Source: Kappaphycus alvarezii (Eukaryota; Rhodophyta; Florideophyceae; Gigartinales; Solieriaceae). Taken from it: a DNA stretch of 64,000 nt. Location: positions 62,001 through 126,000 of the forward strand of contig NADL03000024.1 of NCBI GenBank assembly GCA_002205965.3. The letters run 5' to 3'. The notes below the pieces were generated by a model that did not search any database, was not told the DNA's origin, and saw only the letters and a list, made by a program, of their open reading frames with translations. This document shows, one piece after another, positions 1 through 12,114 of the stretch (the first letter of the stretch is position 1; each line of letters begins with the position of its first letter). The position numbers and the translations under genes are program-made.

Positions 1-1500
1 AAGCTTGTAGATCTGACCGTAATTTTCATACGCCTGTGGATAACTATAGACTGTAGGGTTGTGTTAGATGAAAATGGACCTACAGCAATTTAAGGTTCCA
101 GAAATTAGGAATATATCTCCATTTTGACATGCGAAACCTCTGGGCTTGAACACTCTTTAAGTGAATTGATTATGAATGGCTATGTGCTTGCGCAAAACCC
201 CAAATCCTTACTTTCCAATCCATTTTTGATCATTTTCAGGTTACACTGGGTCAAATAAGTGGTGGAGACGGGTCTGGGCCACAGATTCCTCGAAATGAGG
301 AGGTCAAGATGAAAGCGTAGGTAAGTGAACAAAAATGTTTTTGACCTTGCATGTGGAGGAGGCATTGGAAGCAAGAAAGATGGAGGCACCAGGAGAGAAA
401 TGTATTCGGGTGAGTGCTAAGCGAATAGGAGCGGTGCTGTAGGCTGTGGGCGCAGAGTTTGGTATATGTGTAACGGATTTCATTCTTAAAGGATGTGCAT
501 GCCTTAGCGGCTTTCTGTGTCTACATCAGGAAGGTGAGGGACAATCGGTACGTTTGGCAAGATTTTCGTGCCCGAATGGACGAAGTTCAAGAGCTCTGGA
601 TCAGAAGGGTGGGAGTTGGATAAATGCATTGAAAACATTGAATGAAAGAGGGATGAGGATTTAGAGGGCACGCGACGCGATGCCGTTCAGCATTGTTCCC
701 TTTTATGGCGAAGAATGCACGTATTATACAATATTTACTGATTGAAATATATGCCCACCATTCCGTGTAGGTAGCTTTACCCGAGGGAGAGATTTATTTG
801 TAAAAGAAACGTGATCGAGATGGGCCTAAGCCCCAATATGTAGTTTGGAGATCGGATCGCGAGAGGAATTGAAATATCAGAGACATCAGGCGGAAATTGT
901 GTTGGACATAACAGACAGGAGGTGACGAGGTGTAAATATAGAAGTTGAGGTAATATAGAATCCCATTGCTTCGAGCTGTTTCAGTGCATATTTGTAGCCT
1001 TTCTAGGAAGCACGAAGTTGTTAATGCATAAAGTCGTCTGATAGAAAAGCACGGTTGAGACTACACTAATTCATAAATAGATTTCAGTACTTTAGTCGAA
1101 AATAAGTCTTCCTTTTTTACTGAAGTACAGTGAGTTTATTTCGAAAATTCTGTTCAAATTCAAGAAAAATATCAATTCTGTTCCGTTTGTGTGTCACTTT
1201 CTTATCATGATTTCATCTAAAACTACTGTAACTGCTCATTTCGCTTTTAATCCTTTTGAGACCAGATGAATGATTACGTATCATTTTTCTCTCTTCTCAG
1301 CAATTTTGGGTAGGTTCATTAATCTAATCGATGCGCAGTTGGAATAAATTTAGCGCAAATTGCCCGAAACAGTGGCGCCCCGAGACAAAACTGGAAATAA
1401 CGGTATATTTCACGGTGAAATCAGGGGCGCAAGAAGAGGCCTGAGACAGGAAAGAGCAGCGCACAAAATTTCAATGTATAAACAAAAAAATGCCAGAAAA
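1..1500. other. AT-rich DNA, no gene recognised
   Basis: Both strands carry only short unrelated frames and no recognisable protein motif. A 13-base match to a retroelement primer-binding site (TGGCGCCCCGAGA) lies at about 1372, but no LTR or gag surrounds it. Confidence 0.6.
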
Positions 1501-1504
1501 GCAA

Positions 1505-1695
1505 TTCACAACGCACTTCCGTCATGTCCAATGCGGCCTGCTTGATCTCTGGCCTGAAGGTATCATTTTAGGGAGCGTAGTTACTTTCCCATTACTGTGT
1601 CAATATAACCCTTTTTGAGTTGATTGCCGTTGTCTTGAAAACCATGGGATAGACCGGATATATCTTCCAAGAGTAAAACACCCAAACCTTTCTCT
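1505..1695 (+). repeat. Dispersed repeat, copy of 57,855-58,035
   Basis: The order of matching blocks is conserved with 57,855-58,035: TCATGTCCA, TGGCCTGC, CATTACT, a GGATAGA word, and AACACCCAAACCTT at the end. The two copies are diverged but collinear and in the same orientation. At 57.9-58.3 kb the family has coding-like stretches, so this is probably a fragment of an old unidentified element. Confidence 0.55.
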
Positions 1696-4600
1696 TCCGA
1701 TAGTAATTCGTCTTAACTTATAGGGAAAAATACTTCAAAGTCTTGAAATGTAATCAAATTCGTGTAATACTGTAAAAGGATTCAGTAGTTTTAAAGAAGG
1801 TAAACAAACCCCGATAAATAATATAAATTAAAACCGAAATGGAATTTTTAAATATTGCTGAAGGAGGTAGATAAGTTTTAGAGGGTAAATATTCAAATTC
1901 AAAGAGGTCTTGGATCATATTCATATTGTTACATCCATTGAGAGTTCAGAAAACAACCCAACCATGTCAATAATAAATATACACTACGACTTTTAAACGC
2001 CAAATAGTACCCATTTCTAGCGGCATTATAAGAATTCAAGAAATTGTAAGACCTTTATACAGCTATTTTCGGTAAATTTGATGATTAATAGAGATTCTAA
2101 AGGCTATTGAATCAAGTAATCGTCCCCATCTCAAAAGGAATAATTTTATGTAAAAGAAGTCACAAAGAGAAAAAATATCCGGACATTTACAGTTGTTTCC
2201 GAACTTTGCCGTTTTTGTAAGCCACTTGTATCAGCTACTCCAAAAAAACACTTAATTTAAGCCTAAAAAGATTGAAACCCTTAACGTGATGCTATAAAGG
2301 CATAAAAATGATAAATTTTAGTCCAAGAAATTGTTCGGAAAGAACCGGACACTTGGTAATCCTTTTTGTTCTCATATCACAGAAAACTCAATCCAACAGT
2401 CCAAATGTGATTGAACTATCACGACATCAGAACAGAAGAAGCTTTTTCCTGCAAGATGTCAACGGGATGAGTGGTTTCTAGTTTTGGGAGTTATTTCCAT
2501 TTATTTTGTTTCGTCCCTGACGGATTGAAAGGGTAAAATTGCCTACTTTCAAAAACATTTAGGACGATATATATCCTTTCAATACTCTTTTTTGTGAAGA
2601 AAAAATCGCCTGAGGACGTGTGTATATTTTTTTAGTGGCTCGGAAACATATCTTATCTTTAAATTATCTGACATCTTTGGAGTCCTTTGGCGAATGATTT
2701 CGAATTCGTTGAAGATATACGAAACTTCATTCTAGGAGTTTGGATAATTTAACCGAATATTATCTCCGCATCATCTTCAGTCCTACTTCTAATGGCATTT
2801 TCAAAAAGCTCGAGAAAAAGCGAATGATTCTAAATATTATTCTTTCTTTTGCAAATAATTCTAGGTTCCAGTATATATAATTCGTGTAGGTGTAGGTTTT
2901 TTCAGTTTTCTAGTTCGACCGCTTCTCATATTCTCTCCGTCTCTAAAAGAATTTAAATTTGTTTTCAGGAGGCAAACTTGGCTTGTCAGTGGTGTTGTTG
3001 GTCAGGGAAAGCTGTAACTGTATTCCAGTTGACTCTTTATCGACCGGTTCATTTATGATTATCTCCGGTAACGCATCATAGCCTATGACTCACAGGCTAC
3101 TGTAATTCTAATATTTTCAGGTAATGTTTGACATCACATGCAATCTGAACTGCTATGCAGTATACCATATAATACGGAATATTTCATGGCTTTTACTGTA
3201 ATCGTTTATCATATGTACACTTGCGGGTCCGACTAATACAGTTAAATAGGGTGAAATCCATACCGTAATGTTTGGGCTCAAGTACAGTAGTGCATGCCAT
3301 AAAGATATGCACTGTTAGCTGGGTACAGCAAAACTTATAGTAGTTTACTGCCAGTACCTCACGCATTGTGCATTTGTACCCAGTACCGAAGAGGGACCAT
3401 TGAATGGTACAGATGTCATCCTTTTCCGTGCCTTTCAACTTCAACATGAAGAACGGTACTGTTGCGGAAGCTAGCTTACGTTAAGTAAAAACTAGAAGAA
3501 GAGTTGAAAAACTGGGTTTTTTTAACTGCGAGTATGCAATGGTTAGGAAGTCCTGTGAAACTTTGTTCAAATCATCTAGCAGGTAAAACAATTTCTGCAT
3601 AGTTAGTTCTCTGATGTGATCATGACCGGTAAATCCTATTAAATTCAATACCAGAGGAAAAAATCAGGCGATAAACTAAACTGAAAATCATACGAAGGAT
3701 AAAAAGGGCACGGAAAATAAGAGGCGAATGGATCCTAAGTAAGTGAATGCATAATAAAGAAACATTACTTATAATGCTATTTACGTGCAAATGGATCGAA
3801 ATAAACATTCAAAAAGGCTAGAAGAAATTACGAGGACTTCACGGATGAAACATTAGAACACAGGCCCAGACGCAGAATACGACTAAAGTGTGTACTTATA
3901 TATACGACGATCGGGGACCTACTCAGGAATCTCTAAATCATAGAGTCGCTAGGATGTCGCAGAACCAGAAAATAGAGAGGTAACCGAGACTTGCTGGGAA
4001 ATATAACCTTTTGATTGTACGCGTTCGCAAACCTTCCAGGGCTGAAAACATTTAGAGCTGTACATGTATCCGGAACTAGCTGAATAATTGGCTTGTTTTT
4101 AAGTAAATTTTTACACACTGGCAGTACCCTATGGGAGTGGAAAAGAAGGTATTATGAAATACCAATTATGATTCTAAGAAACTTATTCTAATTCTACATA
4201 GACTCTATTCCCTTTCAGCTGTGTGTGGTTTCGGGTATCATATTTAGACAAGTAACTTTGAAATATATTACTCTCACTTAATGTTGTCTAAACGAGTCAA
4301 CTGAATGTATCGTATGGTATTCGGTATGCGTAATAGATGTTTCATGAAAAGTCAATAGAAGCCTAGTAACATGCTTGCTCCGAGAGAGGTCAAGAAATCT
4401 GGAAGAAAACTTCAAGTGCAGATTTGAGTACTAAACAAGTTGGTAATTAAATTCAGACCTCAAAGACTTCAGCCAATGAAGTGAGTAAAATAGAATAAAA
4501 TATCCCGTCTATTCAGAGTAGTCCAACCTTATTGCCTCGTTGGTTTCACGACTCGTTTTGTATCATACAGGTACTTTTCTGCACTTTTTCGCTTAGAAAG

Positions 4601-4700
4601 ACTCTGTCTCAGTATGGAGCACTGAGAGCTTCATCTTACCAGTAGTTTTAATACAATTACGGTAACAGCCTATAGGCTAGGAAAGATATTTCTACGGTAA
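1696..4700. other. AT-rich DNA, no gene recognised
   Basis: About 3 kb with no coding signal on either strand. A TATATAA at about 2875 and several poly-T/AG stretches occur, but no frame follows them. The small frames at 3,193-3,447 and 3,620-4,118 show no motif or codon-use signal. Confidence 0.6.
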
Positions 4701-5102
4701 CCTCCCGGGTAATGGCGGTAAAAAGAGGGGCAGGTGATCACAGGAATTATGGGGGTCTCCGGGCACTTTTGCTAAGCACCATGTGTTTTCTGCTGAGCTT
4801 TTTCCGCAGTAAACTGTTCCGGATTTGCAAGAATTCTTTCGGTCTCCGTCGTCTCTTTTGCTGTAGCGGTCGCGGCTGTCCTAAAGGTACGCAAAATTTA
4901 GCCGCGAAAATTACCAGAGTTGTTGGCGCTGCATGTTTGGCCCAGTCGAAGAGTCACTGTGCTTCTATTTTCCGTAAGTTCTTACAGCATGCATGTCTGC
5001 CGGGTGCTTACCGTTCATTGGCTATTAATGATAACTGCATACCTATGCAGCAATCGAGCAGCATGAATCATCCTGCCTAAATATGCAATTATTGAGTCCT
5101 TA

Positions 5103-5540
5103 ATGTGGCTGTTAGTGCCCTCTGGCAAGTCTGTTTCCGTCGCGAAAACTCAAGGTATAAAAAGCTGGCTGGCGGTTTTAGTGGCAGGCCTAAAAAAGGT
5201 AGACATTTTTACTAATGCAAACAATCTGAGTAGGCTGAAACAAGTTTTTGATATTGTTTTTACTGCAATTCCCAATACGACTAGGCCTTTTACAGTTAGT
5301 AGATGCCGTTGAATATATCTAGTGAATCTACATACTAATAACTAAACTCCCGAGCGGATAGTCCTGCGGACGGTCCTAGTGACATTTAAACTACAACGGT
5401 TGTGACAAGTATCGCTAAAAAGCAAAATGGGATAAAGAAAAAATATACTGCGTAGAATAGTAGTAAGGTAAAAATAGCTACACTATGAGATTGTAAATAA
5501 TGCATAAATAAAGTATATGTATCCCTATTAAATTAAGATT
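5103..5540 (+). repeat. Repeat copy A: 3' end of a coding unit plus UTR
   Basis: A frame ending at 5312 encodes a C-terminal peptide whose last part (FDIVFTAIPNTTRPFTVSRCR) is matched at 17.66-17.73 kb by a peptide ending FDIVFTSMPKAGRPLTGSRFR, also followed by a stop. Downstream sequence (CGAGCGGATA, TGCGGACGGTCCTAGT) is shared too, ending in an AATAAA-type signal at about 5506. The second copy is split by the piggyBac element at 17.9-20.7 kb. Conservation of the peptide before the stop suggests a real former gene or transposon 3' end. An upstream 122-aa frame at 4,712-5,080 may belong to it but has no recognisable domain. Function unknown. Confidence 0.5.
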
Positions 5541-5639
5541 CCTTCTCCTTTCCCGGACATATTGGTTTCTTCATCCTTAACCACGAATTAACCATTGTTG
5601 AACAAGTAGATCACATTTACTTGTTTTGAGGATTTAATT

Positions 5640-7163
5640 CGGAGTATCACACTCTGAAATATTCGTGAAGGCGTCCGCGGGTTGTCCGCATTCCCCTACA
5701 AATCCGACATCGGATATTTCCTCTTTTGTATATTAATCTCTTAAAGAACTAATATTAATCATGAGGAGTTTTTTCGAAGTGTAGGAACACCTGGTGATAA
5801 CATCAAATATAATTTTGGATTAAATAAACATCAAAAGTGGAATTTTTCTCCAAACAAAGGTTCAATGTCGTGCCTAATTACGTAGCCAATATCGAGGACA
5901 TCAGCGAAAGCAAAAAACTTCGGCGCCCAGTACAGATCTAGTTATTCTGCAAAATTTTTAATCGAATAACTCAGCACATTAAGAGTCCGGTATTGTCAGT
6001 GAGCAAAACAATGTATCCAGGTTGGGAATTTTTTTCCTCGCTGTTTGCAAATGAGGAGTCAGAATATGGTGTTTCCCAACTTTTACTACTTAAACGAAGA
6101 ACTAGGGTTGTTCTGCACATGCTTTACAACTTTTTTCAACTTCTTTATTGCTTCCATTGAGAATTTGGTTTCAGTCACTTGCGCGGCCATATTCACGGCA
6201 CAACATATTTCAGGCTTTTTATGTGTTAACCAAGCCAATCAATGCCTTAAAGATCTGAATTCAGAAAAAGAGGCGTCCATCGGCAGAATGAGTATCTTCT
6301 GAACATACTATTCCTGAATTGAATTAAATTCATAATTATTTCTCTTTACTCTCACACCTGCAAATACATTGCCATCGAAATTCCACTCTCTCTCTTCAAA
6401 TTTTCAAGAATCTTTCGGAAATACTTAACTAATTCATCTTTACCACAAATTAAATAACCTTCCATATATGTTCCAAATAATCCCTGAAGTTCTCCGTCTG
6501 CATGCTTTGAGAAGAGTGCGAGATCCCTTTTTTGGCGTCAAACCAAGATCTTTGTTGAGGTGTAAATTCATAGTGCAATTTCTGTAGTCTCCTGAATCGG
6601 ATAATCCGTAAAGAGGTTTCACTGACTTAGATAACTGGTTCTCGGGTAATAAAAATGCTTTGGTTGGTCTAAGGTAAACTTTGCACATCAGACTTTGAGC
6701 TGAATGTAAAAGAGCCTTTTTAACATCTTGAGACCAAATCCTGAAATCGTTTATTGCAACAATTGCAACCAACAAGCATGTGGAACGCTGGTGTATAGTC
6801 GTGTTTTCATGTACGAGATAGTTCTTTTCTTTGTTCCTATGGCCTTGTACTGTTGACCGTGCTTTGTATATATCTTTGTCGTTGTTCTTATCTTTGATTG
6901 ACATAACGAATTTTCCAGAGATAATATTAGCATTTGTTGGTATGTAATCTCTAGCGACTATTTCCAGGTATTTCCTTGAACTAGTCCTTCTTTTTCTATC
7001 TGTTTCGCTTTCAGAAATTCAGCTCAATTTGATCTGTGATCTCGTTGGAGTAAAAATTCATTGAGTTTCACATCAATGAGTTGAAGATATTTAGAGTTTA
7101 CCCTTTTCATTGATGAATTCAAAGCTTCCACCATTGTTCAACTTGATCATCAAAATATGAATT
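5640..7163 (-). pseudogene. Ty1/copia pol remnant (RT and RNase H)
   Basis: Copia-type reverse transcriptase (RVT_2) followed by copia RNase H, read leftwards. The RT start has the typical linker and KARSTVQGHRNKEK. It continues through FRIWSQDVKKALLHSAQS and LYGLSDSGDY at 6,440-6,904, then in another frame through FRSLRHWLAWLTHKKPEICC at about 6.2-6.3 kb. The RNase H end is recognisable at 5.65-5.93 kb (FFAFADVLDIGYVIRH; then PADAFTNIS in another frame). Gag, protease and integrase are missing, and the RT YxDD region is not intact. It is broken by several frameshifts and stops. It abuts unrelated plus-strand sequence at about 7,163, so it is a truncated copy. Confidence 0.85.
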
Positions 7164-7169
7164 TACTTG

Positions 7170-8790
7170 AGAGCGTAAGTGTTGCACTCCCGTATCTGGT
7201 TCTGCTTTCGCCCTTCATTTTCGCATGTATTGCCGTTCCGGGCTGTGGGAACTAGAGAGTACCTCGATTGCGAGGGATCCACATGATTTTCGGCGCGTCC
7301 CATGAGTAGACACCCGGTACCTCGACGATATGGAATTGATCCGCAGCTACATGCGTTGGAGAGGATCCTTGTTGATGCTCTCAGGGGGGTTCCGTTTGAA
7401 GCGCTGAAAAGTTTCGAGTGGCGTTCCCGGGTGGCCATATCCTCATCCGCTTTTGGAACATACCGTCTCCGGTGACGAATAGGGCGTTGGGAACCGGTCC
7501 CTACGCCTAGAATGCGTCGCAGCAATCAGATTGCTAGACTCTTAGAAAAGCTCACGTTATTAGCTGATTCCCCCTTGTTAGGTCGTGGTTTAACTCCGAT
7601 GGACTTGTGTTGCGCTCGATGTCCGCGGGAAATTCCCTATGTTCTCTCTCTTGCGCAGATGTAAGATGGGTTTGCAAGATGGTCGCGCCTCGGGGTAACG
7701 GCTGATGTGCATCCACAGGTGCTCCCTCAGGACTATAGGCGAACGAAAAAAGCGGACCTCGTATTTTGGGCGAGTACTGTGCGGTTCGAGCGTCGGTATC
7801 GCTCTGAGCTTTGGTACTTCATTCAGTGGCATCAACTGGAAGATGAATGTTTTCACCCCCCATCCCTTCGATCTCGATACGTCCCAGTTCCCCGTTGATG
7901 GGAAGATATGGGCGGAACGTCCACCTGCATTCGCTTACCGCGGCTTCTGTGTTCTGGCCAACCCTTCGTCGGCATGGTGGGTTGTACACTGCACGGGATG
8001 GGCAATATCAGTTGTGTTCTTCGTTGTGTGGGATGCTTTCGACACCTTCCGCCTTTCGTGGATTCCCCCTGGCGTGCGAGCAGCGCTTGGGAGACTCGGT
8101 CCAGACGTTCTACGTCTTCTTCTAGGCGAAGGAGGTTTCGAGGATTTGGCACATATCAAGCAGGCAATGTGTCAAATATATTGGGAACGGGTTCCGTTGC
8201 GAAATAGCCAACGCGGTAGCGCCAGTCGTTATAGATACTGCCAGTAGCGAACAGGAAGTTCATGGATTTCATCTGGTACGATCCGTGGGCGAGGGAGGAG
8301 ATTGGGGAATCCGAAGCTCGGGCCAGTCGAGCGCAGCGAAAAAATGGGCTACCGGACATAGTTCGATGTCCTGCAGCTCCTCGTCCGCGCAACATGCGGG
8401 GACAAAGGAACTTCTGCGAACCGCGAACCTTTGAGTATGTAGCCGCGGAACAGAGGAGGAGTCCAGCCCAAGCGCCGAAACCCATGGAAGTTGAGAGTGC
8501 GGCCGATGTGGTAAGCGCTGCGGATGTTGTTCAAGAAACAGAGGAAGGCGGGGTCCAGGAGGGTGAGCAAAGGATGGAGTTAACTCGAGGTAGAGGAGTG
8601 TCAGGTACAGCTCCGACTGCGGAAGCACAGGCGGGAGAATCTCAAAGATCTGAGGTTATCGTTCTTTCGTCAGACGAGGGCTCCCCGTCTTCTAAAAGCG
8701 TTAGGTGTGGGGACTCCGAATACAGATCATCGAGTATTTTATCCAACTTGAGCAGTTTCCACTTCTGGTGGTAGGAGTAGTTTATTATTC
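7170..8790 (+). pseudogene. Degraded coding region, unknown function
   Basis: Plus-strand coding-like segments alternate between frames, as in a frameshifted gene. Examples are a helical stretch around 7,335-7,470 (YGIDPQLHALERILVDALRG), another around 7,510-7,670, an aromatic/basic stretch at 7,707-7,850 (KKADLVFWASTVRFERRYRS), and an acidic tail at 8,262-8,774. The tail contains VIVLSSDEG, which resembles a SUMO-interaction motif followed by acidic residues. I do not recognise the family. It sits convergently against the 3' (integrase) end of the gypsy element at 8.9-16.2 kb and may be an antisense accessory gene of that element, but no LTR is seen on its far side to prove this. It could equally be an unrelated decayed gene. 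Confidence 0.4.
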
Positions 8791-9250
8791 CGAAAGCATT
8801 GCACTACCTTGCTCCTCCGAAGCACGGATACAGGTTCCCAAGTTGCTTCAGAGATGGGATAGCCGGTCCAGTGGACTCGAATCAACATCTCCTCGTCTCC
8901 AGCTTGACCGTGTGGTAAAATGTTTTAGATTACATATTCCCGACTCGGGACTTCTGGCTTTTGCACCCTAACTTCGGATTCCCTTGACTGGTGCCGGGTC
9001 CGAGGGGGTAGTTGGTGTCTCTGTATATAGTTCTCTTCAGATCGTTCTCTCGCGAGCGGGCCTCAAAGAATGTCGAATGCATCGCCCGGTCTCCGCTTTT
9101 ATCCTCTAAGGGAGGAATTGTTTGTTTGGATACCGTCAACTTCATGTTGTAATCCTGAGCCTCGAGCGAGTCCTGTACTGCATGAATTATTACTTCTTCT
9201 CTAATTTCACTAATTCCTTTGTACAACTAACTACCTTCGCGGATACCACT

Positions 9251-10565
9251 TCAGTTGATTCGCGTTATGATGTCTGCGGTGGTGTGATCCGTTTGGTGCT
9301 GTTCAATTGTCTTCAGTTGTTTCCGATGAGCCTTTTCTTGTACGTCACCCCAGGGTAATGGTTCAGGCTCGACTCGATCGCGCGACACATTCCCTTGCTT
9401 GTCTCCAACTTCAATCACCAAAATGTCGTCTCGAACTTCTTTGACTCTGTGTGGACGAGTTGTCACGGAAGAAAACTAGTATTGCCGTTCTTTGCTCGAC
9501 CCAGGCTCCCTCCTCAGGAATACAAACGATGCGATCGGTATTTTGTAAGCCTGTTTTCTTAGCCGCGCGTCAAAGTTGCCCTTGTATCTTGCTAGTTACT
9601 TCTCTATGGACTTGTCCACGGTAAACATGAGACCTTTTAACCAAGCCCTCCACCGGTGGTGGTATTGTACTGTCGATGAGTTCTCTTCAAGATTATGCTG
9701 TGCTTGGATTCTTAAGGAAGTGGGCGCGCCTGACAAGATGAGTTCGAAGGGAGCTACGTTCGCTGTCCTGTGTACTTGCGTGTTATAATAATATGTTAGC
9801 GCGTCCATGAAGAGATCCCAGTCCTTCGGGCGATCAGCTGCGTAGTGCAGGAGGGCTGCAAGTATTTTGCGGTTCAGAGGCTCCGCTTGCTAATTCGTCT
9901 GCGGGTGTTATGTGGTTGTGAACAAGTTCTTGATGCCGAGACTCGATCATACATTCAAAAAGAACTTGGGCGCCAACTGACTACCAAGATCGGACAACAA
10001 CTGTATAGGGGGACTGTACACAAACACCCAATGCGTTACAAAGGCGGAGGCCACTGCTGCGGCCGATTTTTCTTGAGGGGCGCCGTTCGTACAAGCTTGG
10101 AGTATCGATCAGTGATCACCAGCAAGAAGCGATTCCCCCTGTTGGTACGGATAAGTTCGCCGAGTATGTCGATTGCCACGAACTCCAGTGGGGCTCTTGG
10201 TGCAAAGAGCTTTAGCTAATTCACAGACTTCGCAATTTGATTCTATTTTTCGCGCAAGTTGGGCACGAGCAAACGAGGGCGTAACAATCCATCGAAATCG
10301 ATGGCCAATAGTATGAATTTTTCAGAGAAAGATGAAGTCTCCGGCCACCCGTATGAGCGCGTAACTTGGAATGATGAGTGAGTATTAAAATCTTCTGTTG
10401 ACGGGAGTTGGGCACGACGATCTGAATGTGTTCCGATGCTGTTCGACAGAGGTATCCTTCGGGCCATTGTGAAGGGGAGTGTTGTCCAGCATTTATTCTT
10501 GAACGGATCTTCTGCCGAAGTCGTCTTTGTACTGTTCCCTGGAGAGTTCCTCCGGAGAAGTTCAT
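9251..10565 (-). pseudogene. Gypsy integrase (G1)
   Basis: The integrase inserts element cDNA into chromosomes. The zinc-binding N-terminus is at 10,221-10,400 (HHSKLRAHTG, then CSCPTCAKN). The catalytic core follows in shifted frames: VAIDILGEL with the first Asp, LVITDRYSKLVRTAPLKK, LSDLGSQLAPKFF with the second Asp (usual form LSDNGSQF), and QAEPLNRKIL with the Glu. The core ends at 9,596-9,808 with the helix YYYNTQVHRTANVAPFELIL. A C-terminal beta-rich part lies at 9,251-9,466 (RPHRVKEVRDDILVIEVGD). Several frameshifts and stops separate the parts. A further frame at 8,930-9,226 continues on the same strand without a recognisable domain. Confidence 0.85.
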
Positions 10566-10699
10566 TCGAATTCTTCTTCACTTCCGTTTTGAATCAATAG
10601 TACTTGATCTCCAGTGTCAAACGAAATCTCTATTTAATCAGACTCTGTGATCTTCCCGGCCTTATTGTGGTATTTGGGTTCGATTTTTGCGGAAGATTT

Positions 10700-11011
10700 T
10701 CACGCTTTCCCCTCCTCAAGAGTGGAGGAGTCCTCCGCAAGAAAGCACGGTACTTCCTCGTCGAAATCTCCAACAGTTTCAACGATGGTACCAAGTCTTG
10801 ACAATGCATTTGCTTGTTGTGTATTTTCTTTTCCCTTTTTATACACAACTTCAAAGTCGAATTCCGAAATTCGGAGCTTGCAGCGCATAAGTCGACCAGA
10901 TGGATAATTGACATTCATTAACCACCTTAGTGGGGAATTATTCGTATGGATGGTGAATTTCTCTCCCTTTAAGTAGGTTCGCAATGTCGTTATCGCCCAA
11001 AACACGGCCAT
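10700..11011 (-). pseudogene. Gypsy RNase H (G1)
   Basis: This RNase H domain is fused to RT in Ty3/gypsy and degrades the RNA of the RNA-DNA hybrid. The frame shows the family signatures AVFWAITTLRTYLKGEKFTI, then TNNSPLRWLMN (the usual form has an Asp after the first Thr; here it is Asn), and FEVVYKKGKENTQQANALSRL with the normal ADALSRL end altered. It is continuous over about 100 aa but separated from RT by frameshifts and a tandem repeat at about 11.1 kb. Loss of the Asp in the T-D-H/N motif suggests inactivity. Confidence 0.85.
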
Positions 11012-11090
11012 ACATTATTTTTCTGTGACAGAGTAACATTTATCGGCTTTCTTGAGTGATCTAGAGAAGAATGTTTCGAACAGGGCGACT

Positions 11091-11152
11091 TCTGCTTGAT
11101 ATTGACCAGCGTCTGCTTGATATTGACCAGCGTCTGCTTGATATTGACAGCG
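11091..11152 (-). repeat. 21-bp tandem repeat inside RT-RNase H linker
   Basis: Three head-to-tail copies of TCTGCTTGATATTGACCAGCG; the copy at 11,133-11,152 has lost one C. On the minus strand the units encode QYQADAG repeats. The array expands the linker between RT and RNase H, and the one-base loss shifts the frame. Confidence 0.9.
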
Positions 11153-11159
11153 TCTGTGT

Positions 11160-12114
11160 CTATTGAGTAAGTAAGTCCCGCTTTGGCAGAGCCAATACTT
11201 GGGTGACAAATTTCGGCGATAAGAGTCCGGAAAGCGACTTCTTCGGTAGCAAAATGGTTCTATCTTGGTTGGCATACCTTTTCGCAAAAGCTTGTTAAGT
11301 GGTGCCGCGATGCTGGAAAAGTCTTTGATAAATCTGCGGTATACATTACAAAGACCGAGAAAACTCCGAAGCTCAGTAAGCGTTGTCGGTGCTTCGCCTG
11401 CAGGAGTGCGGCTACTCTGGTAGAATCTATTTCCATCTTCCTGGCTTGATGATTGTCCTAGGTATTTGACCTTATCGGACCCAAATGTACATTTCCTTAA
11501 CTTGAGGGATACACCAGCATGTTGCAACACCCGCAGAATTTCTTCGACATGTCGATGTGCTCCTCCATGTTTTTGGAGAAAATGATGACATCGTCAAGGT
11601 ACACGAGACAGGAGCGCCATCGGTATGATGAAAGAAGAATGTCGAGAGTGCGCTGAAAGGTAGCAGGTGCGTTGCATAATCCGAATGGCATTCGCTATAG
11701 CGATATAATCCTGCGTGGCATACGAAGGCGGTCTTTCTCTGTCCTCTTTGCCACTTGAACTTGCCATAACCAGAGTTGAATCAAGGGTAGAGAATACTGA
11801 TGCATCTCCCAACGATTCAATGCATTCATCCATCCTTGGTAAGGGTAAGTGTCCTTCACTGTGACGGCGTTCAGTTTTCCATAATCAACGCAAAAAAGAA
11901 CTGTCCCATCGGGCTTCTGAATTAGTACCACCGGTGCAGCCCATGATGACTGTTCGAGCTCAATTACGCCTGCTTCTAACATTCTGTACCTCGTTGCTTC
12001 TAATTCCATTGCCTTGGGTCCATCTCGGTAAGGCGGTTGAGCTGTAGGACGAGTCTCGGGAATTAATTCAGTGTGGTGTTCAACAGTATTGATTGCTCCC
12101 AGCGAACCATCCAA
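11160..12114 (-). pseudogene. Gypsy reverse transcriptase (G1)
   Basis: Family motifs in order: SSWAAPVVLIQKPDG and FCVDYGKLNAVT at the fingers (about 11.86-11.97 kb), DASVFSTLDS palm motif A in a second frame (about 11.8 kb), MPFGLCNAPATFQR (11,691) and the catalytic YLDDVIIFSK, in the F/YxDD form, at about 11.6 kb. The thumb/connection LRSFLGLCNVYRRFIKDFS is at about 11.3-11.4 kb. It is split over at least three frames. All catalytic Asp residues are still readable, so decay is through indels rather than loss of active-site codons. Confidence 0.9.

Noticed and set aside
1369..1395. Primer-binding-site-like TGGCGCCCCGAGACAAAAC
   Set aside because: No LTR end, gag or second copy of the surrounding sequence was found, so it is probably a chance match or an isolated scrap.
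9845..10219. 124-aa plus-strand frame
   Set aside because: It lies antisense to the gypsy integrase core.
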